In this document: positions 53,410 to 62,056 of the stretch, piece by piece
Numbering within the stretch: position 1 is the stretch's first letter
Layout: every line of letters begins with the position of its first letter
Assembly (NCBI GenBank): GCA_947626415.1
Contig: CANQSA010000002.1
Span: 124,001-188,000 of the forward strand
Origin: an uncultured Lachnospiraceae bacterium
Lineage (GTDB): Bacteria; Bacillota; Clostridia; Lachnospirales; Lachnospiraceae
Length of the DNA stretch: 64,000 nt
Direction: 5' to 3'
Notes under the pieces: generated by a model
What the model was told of the DNA's origin: nothing
The model's database searches: none
Seen by the model: only the letters and a program-made list of their open reading frames with translations
Translations under genes and position numbers: made by a program

Positions 53410-54900
53410 TTACAGCACCTCCTGTCCCTGCTCCAGCGCGTTCATCACCGCTTTGGCCTTATTGATGCATTCCTGATATTCATTCTCCGGCACACTGTCC
53501 GCCACGATTCCCGCACCGGAACGGACAAAGACTTTGCCGTTTTTCTTAAACGCGATCCGGATCGCTATGCAGGTATCCAAATTGCCGGTAAAATCAATAT
53601 ATCCGATGGCGCCGCCATAAATCCCCCGTTTGTTGTTTTCCAGTTCGTTAATGATCTCCATGGCCCGGATCTTCGGCGCTCCCGACAGGGTACCCGCCGG
53701 CAGGATCGCATCCACCGCATCCAGCGCGGTTCTATCGTTCGCGATCTCGCCCCGTACGGTAGACCCGATATGCATAACATGAGAATACCGTTCGATTTCC
53801 ATATATTTTTCTACTTCCACCGTTCCGAATTTACTGATCTTTCCGATGTCGTTTCTTCCTAAATCCACCAGCATATTGTGCTCGGCCCGTTCTTTTTCAT
53901 CCGCCAGCAGTTCTTTTTCCAGCCTCTGATCTTCTTCCGCCGTCTTGCCGCGGGGCCGGGTACCGGCCAGCGGAAATGTATGCAGGACGCCGTTTTCCAG
54001 CTTTACTAACGTCTCCGGTGAAGCGCCTGCTACCTCAATATCGTCACTGCTGAAATAAAACATATAAGGGGACGGATTGGTCGTCCGGAGCAGCCGGTAA
54101 GTATTTAACAGGCTCCCCTCGAAGTCGGCCTCCAGCCTGTTTGACAGTACCACCTGAAAAATATCTCCCTCGTAAATATAGTGCTTTGCTTTTTCCACCA
54201 TCTCGCAATAGGCTTCTTTTTCAAATAAAGGCCGAAATTCTGAGGTGATCTTTCCGGGCGTTACGGAAACTTCCTCCCCAACCCGGATCAGTGTGGCAAT
54301 CTGCAGAATCTCTTCCTGCGTCTGATAAAAGCTGTTTTCCAGATCGTCCGTCCTGGCATTGCCGATGATCAGTATTTTCTGTTTCAGATTGTCAAAGGCA
54401 ATCACTTTATCAAACAGCATCAGATCTACATCCTTAAAGCCTTCTTCATCCTCTGCGTCCAGTTTCAGAGACGGTTCGCTGTATTTGATATAATCATAAG
54501 AAAAATATCCCACCAGGCCTCCGGTAAACGGCGGCAGAGACGCTACTTTCGGGCTGGTATAATCAGCCAGGATACTGCGGATGGCTTCTCCCGGATGCGC
54601 CACCTGTTTCGTATCCGTCTCCGTTTCTTCTTTTTTCCCATTGAATCCGTTTTTCCGCACCTGCAGAAATCCGTTGGTGCAGGTAATCTCCATGGTCGGA
54701 TCGAAACCCAGGAACGTGTAGCGTCCCCAGTTCTCCTGTTCCTCCACGCTTTCCAGCATATAACAATGGTGACTGACATTTTTCAAAATACGCAGTACTT
54801 CCATAGGCGTCCGAATATCTGACAGCATCTCGTAACAGACCGGTACGATCCGATACCCTTTGGCCATCTGTCTGGTTTCATCCAATGTAAATTGAAACAT
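53410..54900 (-). CDS. trpE: Anthranilate synthase component I
   Basis: 496-residue chorismate-using enzyme producing anthranilate with TrpG. The catalytic part has [32 protein letters not shown] and [15 protein letters not shown]; the N-terminal region has [17 protein letters not shown] and [17 protein letters not shown], with the LLES-type Trp-binding stretch replaced by MLES, so feedback inhibition by Trp is likely. The start ATG has GGAGC about 7 nt upstream and is preceded by the T-box leader. Confidence 0.95.
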   Translation of the reverse strand: MFQFTLDETRQMAKGYRIVPVCYEMLSDIRTPMEVLRILKNVSHHCYMLESVEEQENWGRYTFLGFDPTMEITCTNGFLQVRKNGFNGKKEETETDTKQVAHPGEAIRSILADYTSPKVASLPPFTGGLVGYFSYDYIKYSEPSLKLDAEDEEGFKDVDLMLFDKVIAFDNLKQKILIIGNARTDDLENSFYQTQEEILQIATLIRVGEEVSVTPGKITSEFRPLFEKEAYCEMVEKAKHYIYEGDIFQVVLSNRLEADFEGSLLNTYRLLRTTNPSPYMFYFSSDDIEVAGASPETLVKLENGVLHTFPLAGTRPRGKTAEEDQRLEKELLADEKERAEHNMLVDLGRNDIGKISKFGTVEVEKYMEIERYSHVMHIGSTVRGEIANDRTALDAVDAILPAGTLSGAPKIRAMEIINELENNKRGIYGGAIGYIDFTGNLDTCIAIRIAFKKNGKVFVRSGAGIVADSVPENEYQECINKAKAVMNALEQGQEVL

Positions 54901-54928
54901 CCTCTTGCTCCTTTCTTTCTCAAATCAA

Positions 54929-55264
54929 AAAAGCCATCCTGAGAAAACACTTCAGTTCTCTCAAGGACGGCTTTCATCAATCCCTCTCGGAAATCATACA
55001 CAAAAATACCGCGGTACCACCTTGCTTTGTGAAATTCACACACTCTGCAGAATACAATCATATTCTTCGTCCTTAACGCAGACGCTGCGTCATGGAATAC
55101 TCAGAATCCGTCTTCACCAATGAATTCCTTTGACCATGCCCTCCGTGGTCCATTTAACAGACTGCATCTCTATGAGGCTCTCACCTGCCCTCACTCTCTG
55201 GAAGCGCATCTTCTGCTGTTATCTCCACATCAACGGTTTTCTATGTCTGATTTGATTTTAGTCT
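54929..55264 (-). promoter_or_regulatory. T-box riboswitch (tRNA-Trp) of the trp operon
   Basis: Leader RNA that senses uncharged tRNA. The T-box AAGGTGGTACCGCGG is at 55009-55023 on the minus strand (TGGTACCGCG core, 55010-55019), able to pair with the tRNA acceptor end. Upstream, the specifier loop candidate reads AAATGGACCAC with TGG (Trp) at 55150-55152. A terminator hairpin (AAGCCGTCC... / GGATGGCTTTTTT, 54929-54975) follows the T-box and would be opened when tRNA-Trp is uncharged. The whole leader is about 335 nt and ends 28 nt before trpE. Confidence 0.92.
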
Positions 55265-55270
55265 AGTTGT

Positions 55271-55298
55271 ATTATACGCCGATTTATTGAAATGTCAA
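55271..55298 (-). promoter_or_regulatory. Sigma-A promoter of the trp operon
   Basis: Minus strand -35 TTGACA (55293-55298), 16-bp spacer, -10 TATAAT (55271-55276); both boxes are consensus. Transcription should start near 55264. Confidence 0.85.
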
Positions 55299-55326
55299 GA
55301 GCAGATTTTTCAATATCTTGTTTTCT

Positions 55327-56286
55327 CTACAAAATCCCATACTCATGATATAACTGGTTCCGCATTGCTTCATCTGTTGCTATGGAGACCATATCCGAAT
55401 TTCTCCCGTCTCTCTGCAGGCACAGGATCAGCTGAGCCAGACGACTTTCTCCCTGACTGACTCCTGCCGCCTTCGCCTCTTCCATCATCATATCCAATGC
55501 CAGACACATATCTACCGCTTCCTCCTTTTCTTTCTTTGTTTCCTCCGGAAACCGGCTGTTCGTATGGCTCTCGATCACGCGGATCGCCTCCCGACTCACC
55601 GCATGCGCATGCCGGTCCCGCCGCACCGCCTCTTCCAGCTTCTCCCGGTCCTTCCCGTACCGGAACCACTTAAACACCATCCCCAAGTCCGTTTGGAACA
55701 GATCCAGTTCTTCCTCCTTCATCCGGTGCGGGTCGATCAGGTGGATCTTATAATCCTGGATCCACGGCTCTAACCGCCGGTCCCGGATCTCTAACATCTC
55801 CCGCAGGCTCACCGGGCCGTCCCACGCCTCCTGCGACAGGTTTAAGACTGCCGTGATCACCGGCAGGATCCGTTCTCCCCGGTGGATCCCGGACAGAAAT
55901 TCTTCCGGACCATCTCCGTAGTCGTGTTCCTGCCTGTGCAGCCTCCCGAGTTCCTCCACCTGTTTAGTATAGGACAGGCTGTCATACAGCATGTTCCGGA
56001 CCGGCATAGCGTAATGCGTCTTCGCCTGGGCGTCGATCCCGAGCAGGAGATAGGCTGCCCTTCCATCCTCCCCGGAGGAGAGCACCTTGATCTGGTCCCG
56101 GATCCGTTCCAGGGCAAACCCCTTTCCCGTCTTCCCGTAAGGGGCTGCAAGCTCCACCGGATCCAGCGGGGAAAGCTTCTCCGGGCGGATCTCCTGCCTG
56201 CCCTGGTAGAGCAGCATGTTAAAGAGGTCCGCGAACACCGCGTTGTTCCCGATATACTGTTTTGCGTAAATATCCTTTCTGCCCAT
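55327..56286 (-). CDS. Rpn-family (PD-(D/E)XK) nuclease / transposase-like protein
   Basis: 319 residues of the Rpn/YhgA-like group often annotated as putative transposase; E. coli members are recombination-promoting DNA endonucleases. The first part has AVFADLFNMLLYQG, and the nuclease core would include YLLLGIDAQAKTHYAMPVR followed by the YDSLSYTKQVEELGR region. The C-terminal part is helical and charged, with a Gln/Gly-rich AAGVSQGESRLAQ typical of the family's oligomer tail. It is more G+C rich than the kinase genes beside it. No inverted repeats or target duplications typical of a transposon are seen. Ribosome site GGAGG and a near-perfect promoter are present. Confidence 0.8.
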   Translation of the reverse strand: MGRKDIYAKQYIGNNAVFADLFNMLLYQGRQEIRPEKLSPLDPVELAAPYGKTGKGFALERIRDQIKVLSSGEDGRAAYLLLGIDAQAKTHYAMPVRNMLYDSLSYTKQVEELGRLHRQEHDYGDGPEEFLSGIHRGERILPVITAVLNLSQEAWDGPVSLREMLEIRDRRLEPWIQDYKIHLIDPHRMKEEELDLFQTDLGMVFKWFRYGKDREKLEEAVRRDRHAHAVSREAIRVIESHTNSRFPEETKKEKEEAVDMCLALDMMMEEAKAAGVSQGESRLAQLILCLQRDGRNSDMVSIATDEAMRNQLYHEYGIL

Positions 56287-56315
56287 CCGTTTTCCTCCAT
56301 TATAGCTGATTATTT

Positions 56316-56333
56316 TATATATTGCAATATATA
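56316..56333 (-). promoter_or_regulatory. 18-bp palindrome in the leader of the Rpn gene
   Basis: TATATATTGCAATATATA, a perfect palindrome between the promoter and the ribosome site of the Rpn-like gene. It may be an operator, for example for autoregulation. Confidence 0.4.
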
Positions 56334-56397
56334 CTTTCTTTTTATTGGTTTATTATCGGCTCACTTATTATTTTTTATCTTTACTATGTTGTATGTT

Positions 56398-56426
56398 ATT
56401 ATATCTGTTATATCTCTTTTTGTCAA
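56398..56426 (-). promoter_or_regulatory. Consensus sigma-A promoter of the Rpn-like gene
   Basis: Minus strand -35 TTGACA (56421-56426), 17-bp spacer, -10 TATAAT (56398-56403). The remainder of the 305-bp spacer (56287-56591) is A+T rich and otherwise contains only the palindrome and the kinase terminator. Confidence 0.8.
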
Positions 56427-56471
56427 TATAATATTTGATGTTTTTTAATATACTTGTATTTTTTTCACAAC

Positions 56472-56522
56472 AAAAAAAGAGCTGTTATCAGTAACTTATT
56501 TTATACTAAACAACAGCTCTTT
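56472..56522 (-). terminator. Terminator of the kinase/phosphatase operon
   Basis: Arms AAAGAGCTGTT and AACAGCTCTTT (25-nt loop) followed on the minus strand by a run of T (TTTTTTTGTTG). It lies 70 bp past the stop of the PASTA kinase. Confidence 0.8.
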
Positions 56523-56591
56523 AATATTATACTTATTTTTTATGTTTTTTTAACTATATCATCATATATAATATAGCATTTTGAATTATTA

Positions 56592-59500
56592 TTATTTTTT
56601 CTGATATTTAACCCATCTTTGTATATTTTTTATCGTATTTGAAGCAGTTACCTCCGTTTTGGATTCTTTAGCCTCTGTTTTTGTGTGATAATAGGTATAA
56701 ATTAACTGACGATCCCTATAACGGTATTCAACATGAGTTTCAGCCGGAACTTGAGTTGCCTCTCCAAAAAACCATTGATTACACCAACTATGACCACATT
56801 TACTGGATCCGTAGTATCCGTATAAACCTCTTCCGGAATCAACAAGACTAAGCGGGTATGTTAAGATGATTTCATCATAAATATTACATCCATTCCATCC
56901 TTGTGTACCATACCAATAATGATTAGAACTACGATAAATCCAATATCGATAATTTGTATACGCTGCTCTATCTATCACTACTTTCGTTTCTATTTGTCTG
57001 GAATCACTGTTACTAACCGCTGTTCTCGACCAGTCACTCCAGGAAGAATAATCACTCCATTTAGAAGTTGTATTGTAAAGCGTATATCCCGGTTCATACG
57101 ATTTATTTGATGTAATATTTGTCACAAGATCATAAGTCCATTTCTGTTCCACAATCTTTGCTCCGGACGGGATTTTAGAAGCCAGCACCCAGTCTGATAC
57201 CGAGTTTTTTGTCCAGTGTGCATATAAAGTGTGTGCATCCGCGGCTGAAACAACTGTTGACGCCGTAATATTTTTCCCTTCACTTGCTGAAGTATACCAT
57301 CCTAAAAATGTATAGTATTCTCTACTAGGTATAGGTAATTCCCCATACGGTGAATTATATTGAACAGTGACACTTGCTTTTGTTATATTCCCCCCATTTG
57401 GATCAAGAGTCACTCGATACTGATTAACATGCCACTGAGCATATAAAGTTTGATCCTTTCTTAGGGAGTAAATTGTATTTTCCGTCACTTTACTTCCACC
57501 GTTTGATGATGTATACCACCCGTCAAAAGTATATCCTTTTCGAGTTACAGATGGCAAGGTACCATATTTTTCCCCAAAGGTCACTTTCTTTTGATTCAGA
57601 GTCCCAGTACCTCCATTTGCTTTAAATGATACAGTATAAGAATTTGCATTCCACTGAGCATATAAAGTTTGATCCGTTGTTAATGAATAAATCGTATTTT
57701 CCGTCACTCTACTTCCACCGCTTGCTGATGTATACCATCCGCTAAAAGTATATCCTTTTCTGGTTACAGATGGCAAGGTACCATATTTTCTGTCAAAAGT
57801 TACTTTCTTTCGCTCCAGAGTCCCGGTACCCCCATTTGCTTTAAATGATACAGTGTATGAATTTGCTTTCCAACCAGCGTAGAGGGTATGATTGGAAGAA
57901 GTAGTTATCTGCATATTTTTTGTTACCTGGACACCTCCTGATTTTTCCATATACCAACCGGAAAATGTATATCCTGCTCTAATTGGAATCGGAAGTTGAA
58001 GTTTACCATAAGTATCCAGCACATACGCCTGCTTACTTGCAATATTTACAGAACCTCCATTTGCATCAAACGAAACGGTGACTGCCTGTTTTCCTTTACT
58101 TACATAAAGAACAATTGTTTCTCCCGGTAATTGTGCAGTACCCGATTTGGGAGATTGCTCAATAATGGTACCAGCCGGAACAGCAGCATCATAATTTTCC
58201 AGAGCTGTAACTTGAAATCCCTGATCTTTCAATATCTTTTCAGCCTCTTGCCGCATCTTTCCAACAACGTTCGCAACTTCTATTGTTTCACGTCCGCTGG
58301 ATACTATAATCGTTATCTGATCACTTCGTTTTACATTTGTACCTGCAGAAATACTCTGACTGATAACATTACCTTCTGCAACATTTTTATCCTTCTTGTA
58401 CTCTACATCAACTACAAGTCCTTTTTCCGTCAATGTGTTTTTTGCAATATCTTCCTTTTGTCCAACCACATCTGGCATAGAAAAAGCGGCAGGACCGATT
58501 GATACAGTCAGAGTAATGCTTGTCCCTTCTTCAACTTCTGTTCCAGCCTCTACACTTTGAGAAATTACAGACCCATATGCGACTACTTCATCATTTTTTT
58601 CCACAAAATGCGGGTTATTCAATCCTGCTTTTAAAAGTTTTTCAACTGCATCCTCTTTGGTATCCCAAATCACATAAGGAACTGTGGACACTCCATTTTC
58701 AGGAGATTCTATCTTCTTCCCACTGCTGACCATGAGAAGTACAGTCCCATTCTTATCTATATAGGATCCTCCCACAGGTGTCTGCAAGATAATTTTTCCG
58801 GCATTGATATATTCTGATTCTATAGATCCATCTGTTGCCGCCAGCAAATTCCCCTCTTCTATCAATTTTAATGCCTCTTCTTTGTTCAGTCCTTCCACAT
58901 CCGGTACAATTACAATATTGTCAGGAATCACTATTTCTTCCGTAAAATTTGAAAAGTTAATCTTGCCCGTTATCAATAATGCTCCAAATACCAAAATAAG
59001 AGCCATAGCCACCGGTAGGATAATTTTTAACCACAAAGGCCATGCGTATAAGTCTATTTTCTTTATCTTTCCATAGATTCTTTTTACAGGGACATCAGCA
59101 TTCAAATCTTTTATAAACGTTGCAATATCCTGGGTTCGGTCTTCCTTCCGAACATTCATTGCATTCAAAATTGCATTTTCCCTGTTACGTGATAATTTTT
59201 TATTGATTTTATGTGGTTCTACAAGAATTTCCTTTTTTCTATTCTCATATTCGGCGCGCCGCTCCATTGCATCCGGCGGCCTTTTCCCTGTTATCATTTT
59301 ATATAAGGTAGCAGCAACCGAATATACATCTGTATAGGGTCCCTGTTTTCCCTTACTCTGGTATTGTTCTGCAGGAGAGTATCCCGGTTTTATAATTGTG
59401 GTCAAACTTCTGCTGTGTGATGTTGTAGCATATCTGGATGCCCCAAAATCAATCAGTTTAACCTCTCCGGTTTTAGTAAGAAAAATATTATCCGGTGCAA

Positions 59501-60068
59501 TATCTCTATGTATCAGTCCCTCCGTATGTACTACCTGCAAAGATTCCATAATCGGCATTAACATAGCAACTGCAGTATCTTCAGGAATTGTACCTTCTCT
59601 CTTCAAATATTCGGTCAAAGTTTCTCCGTCCAGATATTCCATGATGATATATGCCGTATCATTTTCCTCAAAACTGTCAAAAATTTTAACGATTCCGGGT
59701 TCATTTTGAAATTTTGCAAGATGCTTTGCTTCCTCAATAAACTTTTTCAAACCGTCATTAAATTGTTCGCTTTTTTCGCCTTCAAAAACTTTTACCTGAG
59801 ATCTCCCCGGTATTCTAGTTGAAAATTCACCCGGTAAATATTCTTTAATAGCAACCTTTTGTTCCAGGCGTCCGTCCCATCCAATATAAGTAACGCCGAA
59901 TCCGCCATAACCAAGTACTTTTCCTACAATATATCTTTCATGCAATAATGAACCCGTTTCCAGATGAATTGCTTCTTCAACCTCAGTTCCAACCACATAA
60001 CCGCAGTGCGGACATACTTCAAACTCATTTCCAAACAGTTCCATACATCCTAAACATCTTTGACTCAA
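56592..60068 (-). CDS. Zinc-ribbon Ser/Thr kinase with PASTA, InlB-like repeats and Trp-rich tail
   Basis: 1158-residue membrane kinase. An N-terminal zinc ribbon (CLGC, CPHC) leads into the kinase (~40-300): GYGGFGVTY loop, ATP Lys in VAIKEYL, HRDIAPDN catalytic loop (Lys of HRDxKxxN is Ala), IDFGASR. One helix (LWLKIILPVAMALILVFGAL, ~340-362), then outside: four PASTA domains (~380-665; each with PDVVG-like start), four beta-grasp InlB/Listeria-Bacteroides repeats (GYTFSGWY ... TLYAQW, ~668-950) and a ~200-residue Trp/Tyr-rich end (WSDYSSWSDWSRT, YRYRDRQ, with CGHSWC). PASTA domains bind muropeptides or wall. Start is TTG 60068, with AGGTGA 6 nt upstream, which overlaps the end of the previous gene by its ribosome site. 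Confidence 0.88.
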   Translation of the reverse strand: MSQRCLGCMELFGNEFEVCPHCGYVVGTEVEEAIHLETGSLLHERYIVGKVLGYGGFGVTYIGWDGRLEQKVAIKEYLPGEFSTRIPGRSQVKVFEGEKSEQFNDGLKKFIEEAKHLAKFQNEPGIVKIFDSFEENDTAYIIMEYLDGETLTEYLKREGTIPEDTAVAMLMPIMESLQVVHTEGLIHRDIAPDNIFLTKTGEVKLIDFGASRYATTSHSRSLTTIIKPGYSPAEQYQSKGKQGPYTDVYSVAATLYKMITGKRPPDAMERRAEYENRKKEILVEPHKINKKLSRNRENAILNAMNVRKEDRTQDIATFIKDLNADVPVKRIYGKIKKIDLYAWPLWLKIILPVAMALILVFGALLITGKINFSNFTEEIVIPDNIVIVPDVEGLNKEEALKLIEEGNLLAATDGSIESEYINAGKIILQTPVGGSYIDKNGTVLLMVSSGKKIESPENGVSTVPYVIWDTKEDAVEKLLKAGLNNPHFVEKNDEVVAYGSVISQSVEAGTEVEEGTSITLTVSIGPAAFSMPDVVGQKEDIAKNTLTEKGLVVDVEYKKDKNVAEGNVISQSISAGTNVKRSDQITIIVSSGRETIEVANVVGKMRQEAEKILKDQGFQVTALENYDAAVPAGTIIEQSPKSGTAQLPGETIVLYVSKGKQAVTVSFDANGGSVNIASKQAYVLDTYGKLQLPIPIRAGYTFSGWYMEKSGGVQVTKNMQITTSSNHTLYAGWKANSYTVSFKANGGTGTLERKKVTFDRKYGTLPSVTRKGYTFSGWYTSASGGSRVTENTIYSLTTDQTLYAQWNANSYTVSFKANGGTGTLNQKKVTFGEKYGTLPSVTRKGYTFDGWYTSSNGGSKVTENTIYSLRKDQTLYAQWHVNQYRVTLDPNGGNITKASVTVQYNSPYGELPIPSREYYTFLGWYTSASEGKNITASTVVSAADAHTLYAHWTKNSVSDWVLASKIPSGAKIVEQKWTYDLVTNITSNKSYEPGYTLYNTTSKWSDYSSWSDWSRTAVSNSDSRQIETKVVIDRAAYTNYRYWIYRSSNHYWYGTQGWNGCNIYDEIILTYPLSLVDSGRGLYGYYGSSKCGHSWCNQWFFGEATQVPAETHVEYRYRDRQLIYTYYHTKTEAKESKTEVTASNTIKNIQRWVKYQKK

Positions 60069-60070
60069 CT

Positions 60071-62056
60071 TTACTCACCTCTCCTTTTAAAAACAAACTT
60101 TTGTTTTATATCTGACAGTGCTGCAAGCTGCATTGACTGAATTTTTGATTCAAAGCAAGTAGGATTTACCGGAATTTGTCCGTCATTACACTCACTTATC
60201 ATTAAATAGTTTTGATATACATTTCCCAACATCCAGGCAAGCAGCCTTTCCGCAGCCTCTAATTCTTCTTTTGTCCCGCTGCCAATACTCCATTCATAAA
60301 TAAACTTGCATTGTATCTCATCACTATCAAAATAAACATATGTTTTTTCGTAATTTGTTAATTTAGTTCGAACTTCATTTATCATCATTGTTGATGATAA
60401 TAATACCGGGCTGCTATTGGCTTCATTATTTAAAAACTCCTCTTTTGAACATAACCCGCTAACACTAAAATTTGCTTTTAAAAGGTCCTCACACCGATCA
60501 TCATATGCTATATGGTCAGACGAAAAATCACTGATGCTGTGGAAATAATTATCGGAATAGTTGATGCAACTGGCTCCATTTGTAATTACAAACGCAACCG
60601 GCACTTCTATTGCAAGTGGAACTTGTTTCCTATTATCATAATAATCTGAATACTGATTTAAAAACATTGCGCTTTTAAATTGTTCTGAATCAATCACAGA
60701 ATCCAAATCTTCCGCCTTTTGCAGTATATCCACGGGTAATCCCGTACTTTCAAACAAAGTTGGAAGTTTTCCCTGATCAGCAGCTTCTTGAATCCGCTTT
60801 TCATATTCTGCTTCAGGAATCGCAACTGTCTCAACAGTGATTCCTTCGTTTTTATGTTCGAAATCTGTCCGAATAACCTGCATGGCATCTGTTTCCTGCG
60901 ACCCCTCAGATACAGAATACCAGACAACAATATCAGCCGGATCTAAATATCCTTTTTTTCGTTCATTTTGATATGTATTATATACAACAACCGTTCCGAT
61001 AAGGAGAATGATAACCGCAGCAGCAATTCCAAAAAAGCGTTTCAAATTTCTTCTCTTTTTTTCCTTTGCTAACGGAAGTACTTTCCGTTCACCGTTAATT
61101 GCACGCAAAAATTCCTGCACTGTTTGAAAGCGCATATGTTTTTCTATAGCCATTGCCTTCATGATAGCATTGCTTAAATTTTCAGACAGCAATGGATTTA
61201 ATAAATGCGGCGGCACAACTTCATCCTTATTATCCCTTCTATCTGTAGCCTCATCCGGTTTCACACCGGTTAACATCGCATATAAAGTTGCCCCTAATGC
61301 ATAAATATCAGTCCATGGACCGAGTGTATTATTTTTATCATACTGCTCTACAGGGGAATACCCGGGTTTTAAAATAACATCAATTATTTCATCTGTACTG
61401 TCTGCCAGTTTTGCTGCTCCCAAATCCAATAACTTAACTGACTGACGATCTCTGATTCCGTTAGCGGAACAGATATAAATGTTATCCGGAGCGACATCAC
61501 AATGAATGATATTTTGTTCATGAAAAGACTTTAAAGCATTCCCTACTTCATTAGCTACCATCAATGCGAAATCCATATCTGCTTTACCACCGGATTTCTT
61601 CAAATATTCTCTTAAGGTTTCTCCCTGGAGAAGTTCCATCACAATGTAAGCCGTATTATTTTCTTCAAAAAATTCAAATACATTCGGTATACTTCTATGG
61701 CTTCCAAACTTTGCCATATTTCTTGCCTCTGCAAGGAACCGCTTCTTTCGATACTCAAATTCTTCCCTTGACTTTTTTGCAATAATCAAGTTTTTCAAGC
61801 CTACCGCTCTTGTAGCAAGACGACTTACAAAAAACTCTTTAACCGCAACAATAGTCTCCAGTTTTTTATCCCATGCCCGATAAACAATTCCAAATCCTCC
61901 TGATCCGACTGCCAGCCCAAGTATATAGCGGCCTGCCAGTATAGTTCCCGGGGCTAAATGAATGGGCTCTATGGCTTCTTCTTCAATGTTTCCGCAATAA
62001 GGACAAACTTGATATTGATCATCATATTCCCCAAAACACGAATAACATCTTTTCAT
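60071..62056 (-). CDS. Zinc-ribbon Ser/Thr kinase fused to a solute-binding-protein-like domain
   Basis: 661 residues. Zinc ribbon C4, C7, C18, C21; kinase domain (~40-300) with AVGSGGFGIVY, VAVKEFF, HCDVAPDN (Asp kept, Lys changed to Ala) and LLDLGAAK (Gly-Phe of DFG changed to Leu-Gly); membrane helix (~338-358, FFGIAAAVIILLIGTVVVY). The outside part (~365-661) resembles family 1 ABC solute-binding proteins: IVVWYSVSEGSQETDAM, ITVETVAIPEAEYEKRIQE, LPTLFESTG and VPVAFVITNG. So a sugar- or peptide-binding fold may switch the kinase. Start ATG 62056 follows GGAG; 17 earlier codons belong to the FHA gene end. It overlaps the FHA gene by 4 bp (ATGA). Confidence 0.85.
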   Translation of the reverse strand: MKRCYSCFGEYDDQYQVCPYCGNIEEEAIEPIHLAPGTILAGRYILGLAVGSGGFGIVYRAWDKKLETIVAVKEFFVSRLATRAVGLKNLIIAKKSREEFEYRKKRFLAEARNMAKFGSHRSIPNVFEFFEENNTAYIVMELLQGETLREYLKKSGGKADMDFALMVANEVGNALKSFHEQNIIHCDVAPDNIYICSANGIRDRQSVKLLDLGAAKLADSTDEIIDVILKPGYSPVEQYDKNNTLGPWTDIYALGATLYAMLTGVKPDEATDRRDNKDEVVPPHLLNPLLSENLSNAIMKAMAIEKHMRFQTVQEFLRAINGERKVLPLAKEKKRRNLKRFFGIAAAVIILLIGTVVVYNTYQNERKKGYLDPADIVVWYSVSEGSQETDAMQVIRTDFEHKNEGITVETVAIPEAEYEKRIQEAADQGKLPTLFESTGLPVDILQKAEDLDSVIDSEQFKSAMFLNQYSDYYDNRKQVPLAIEVPVAFVITNGASCINYSDNYFHSISDFSSDHIAYDDRCEDLLKANFSVSGLCSKEEFLNNEANSSPVLLSSTMMINEVRTKLTNYEKTYVYFDSDEIQCKFIYEWSIGSGTKEELEAAERLLAWMLGNVYQNYLMISECNDGQIPVNPTCFESKIQSMQLAALSDIKQKFVFKRRGE

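Noticed and set aside
54783-55061. 92-residue frame upstream of trpE (possible leader peptide)
   Set aside because: It lies inside the T-box RNA and runs over the terminator; the T-box explains the conservation better than a coding leader.
55327-56286. Active insertion sequence around the Rpn-like gene
   Set aside because: No terminal inverted repeats or target-site duplication; the gene has its own promoter and a single-gene layout.
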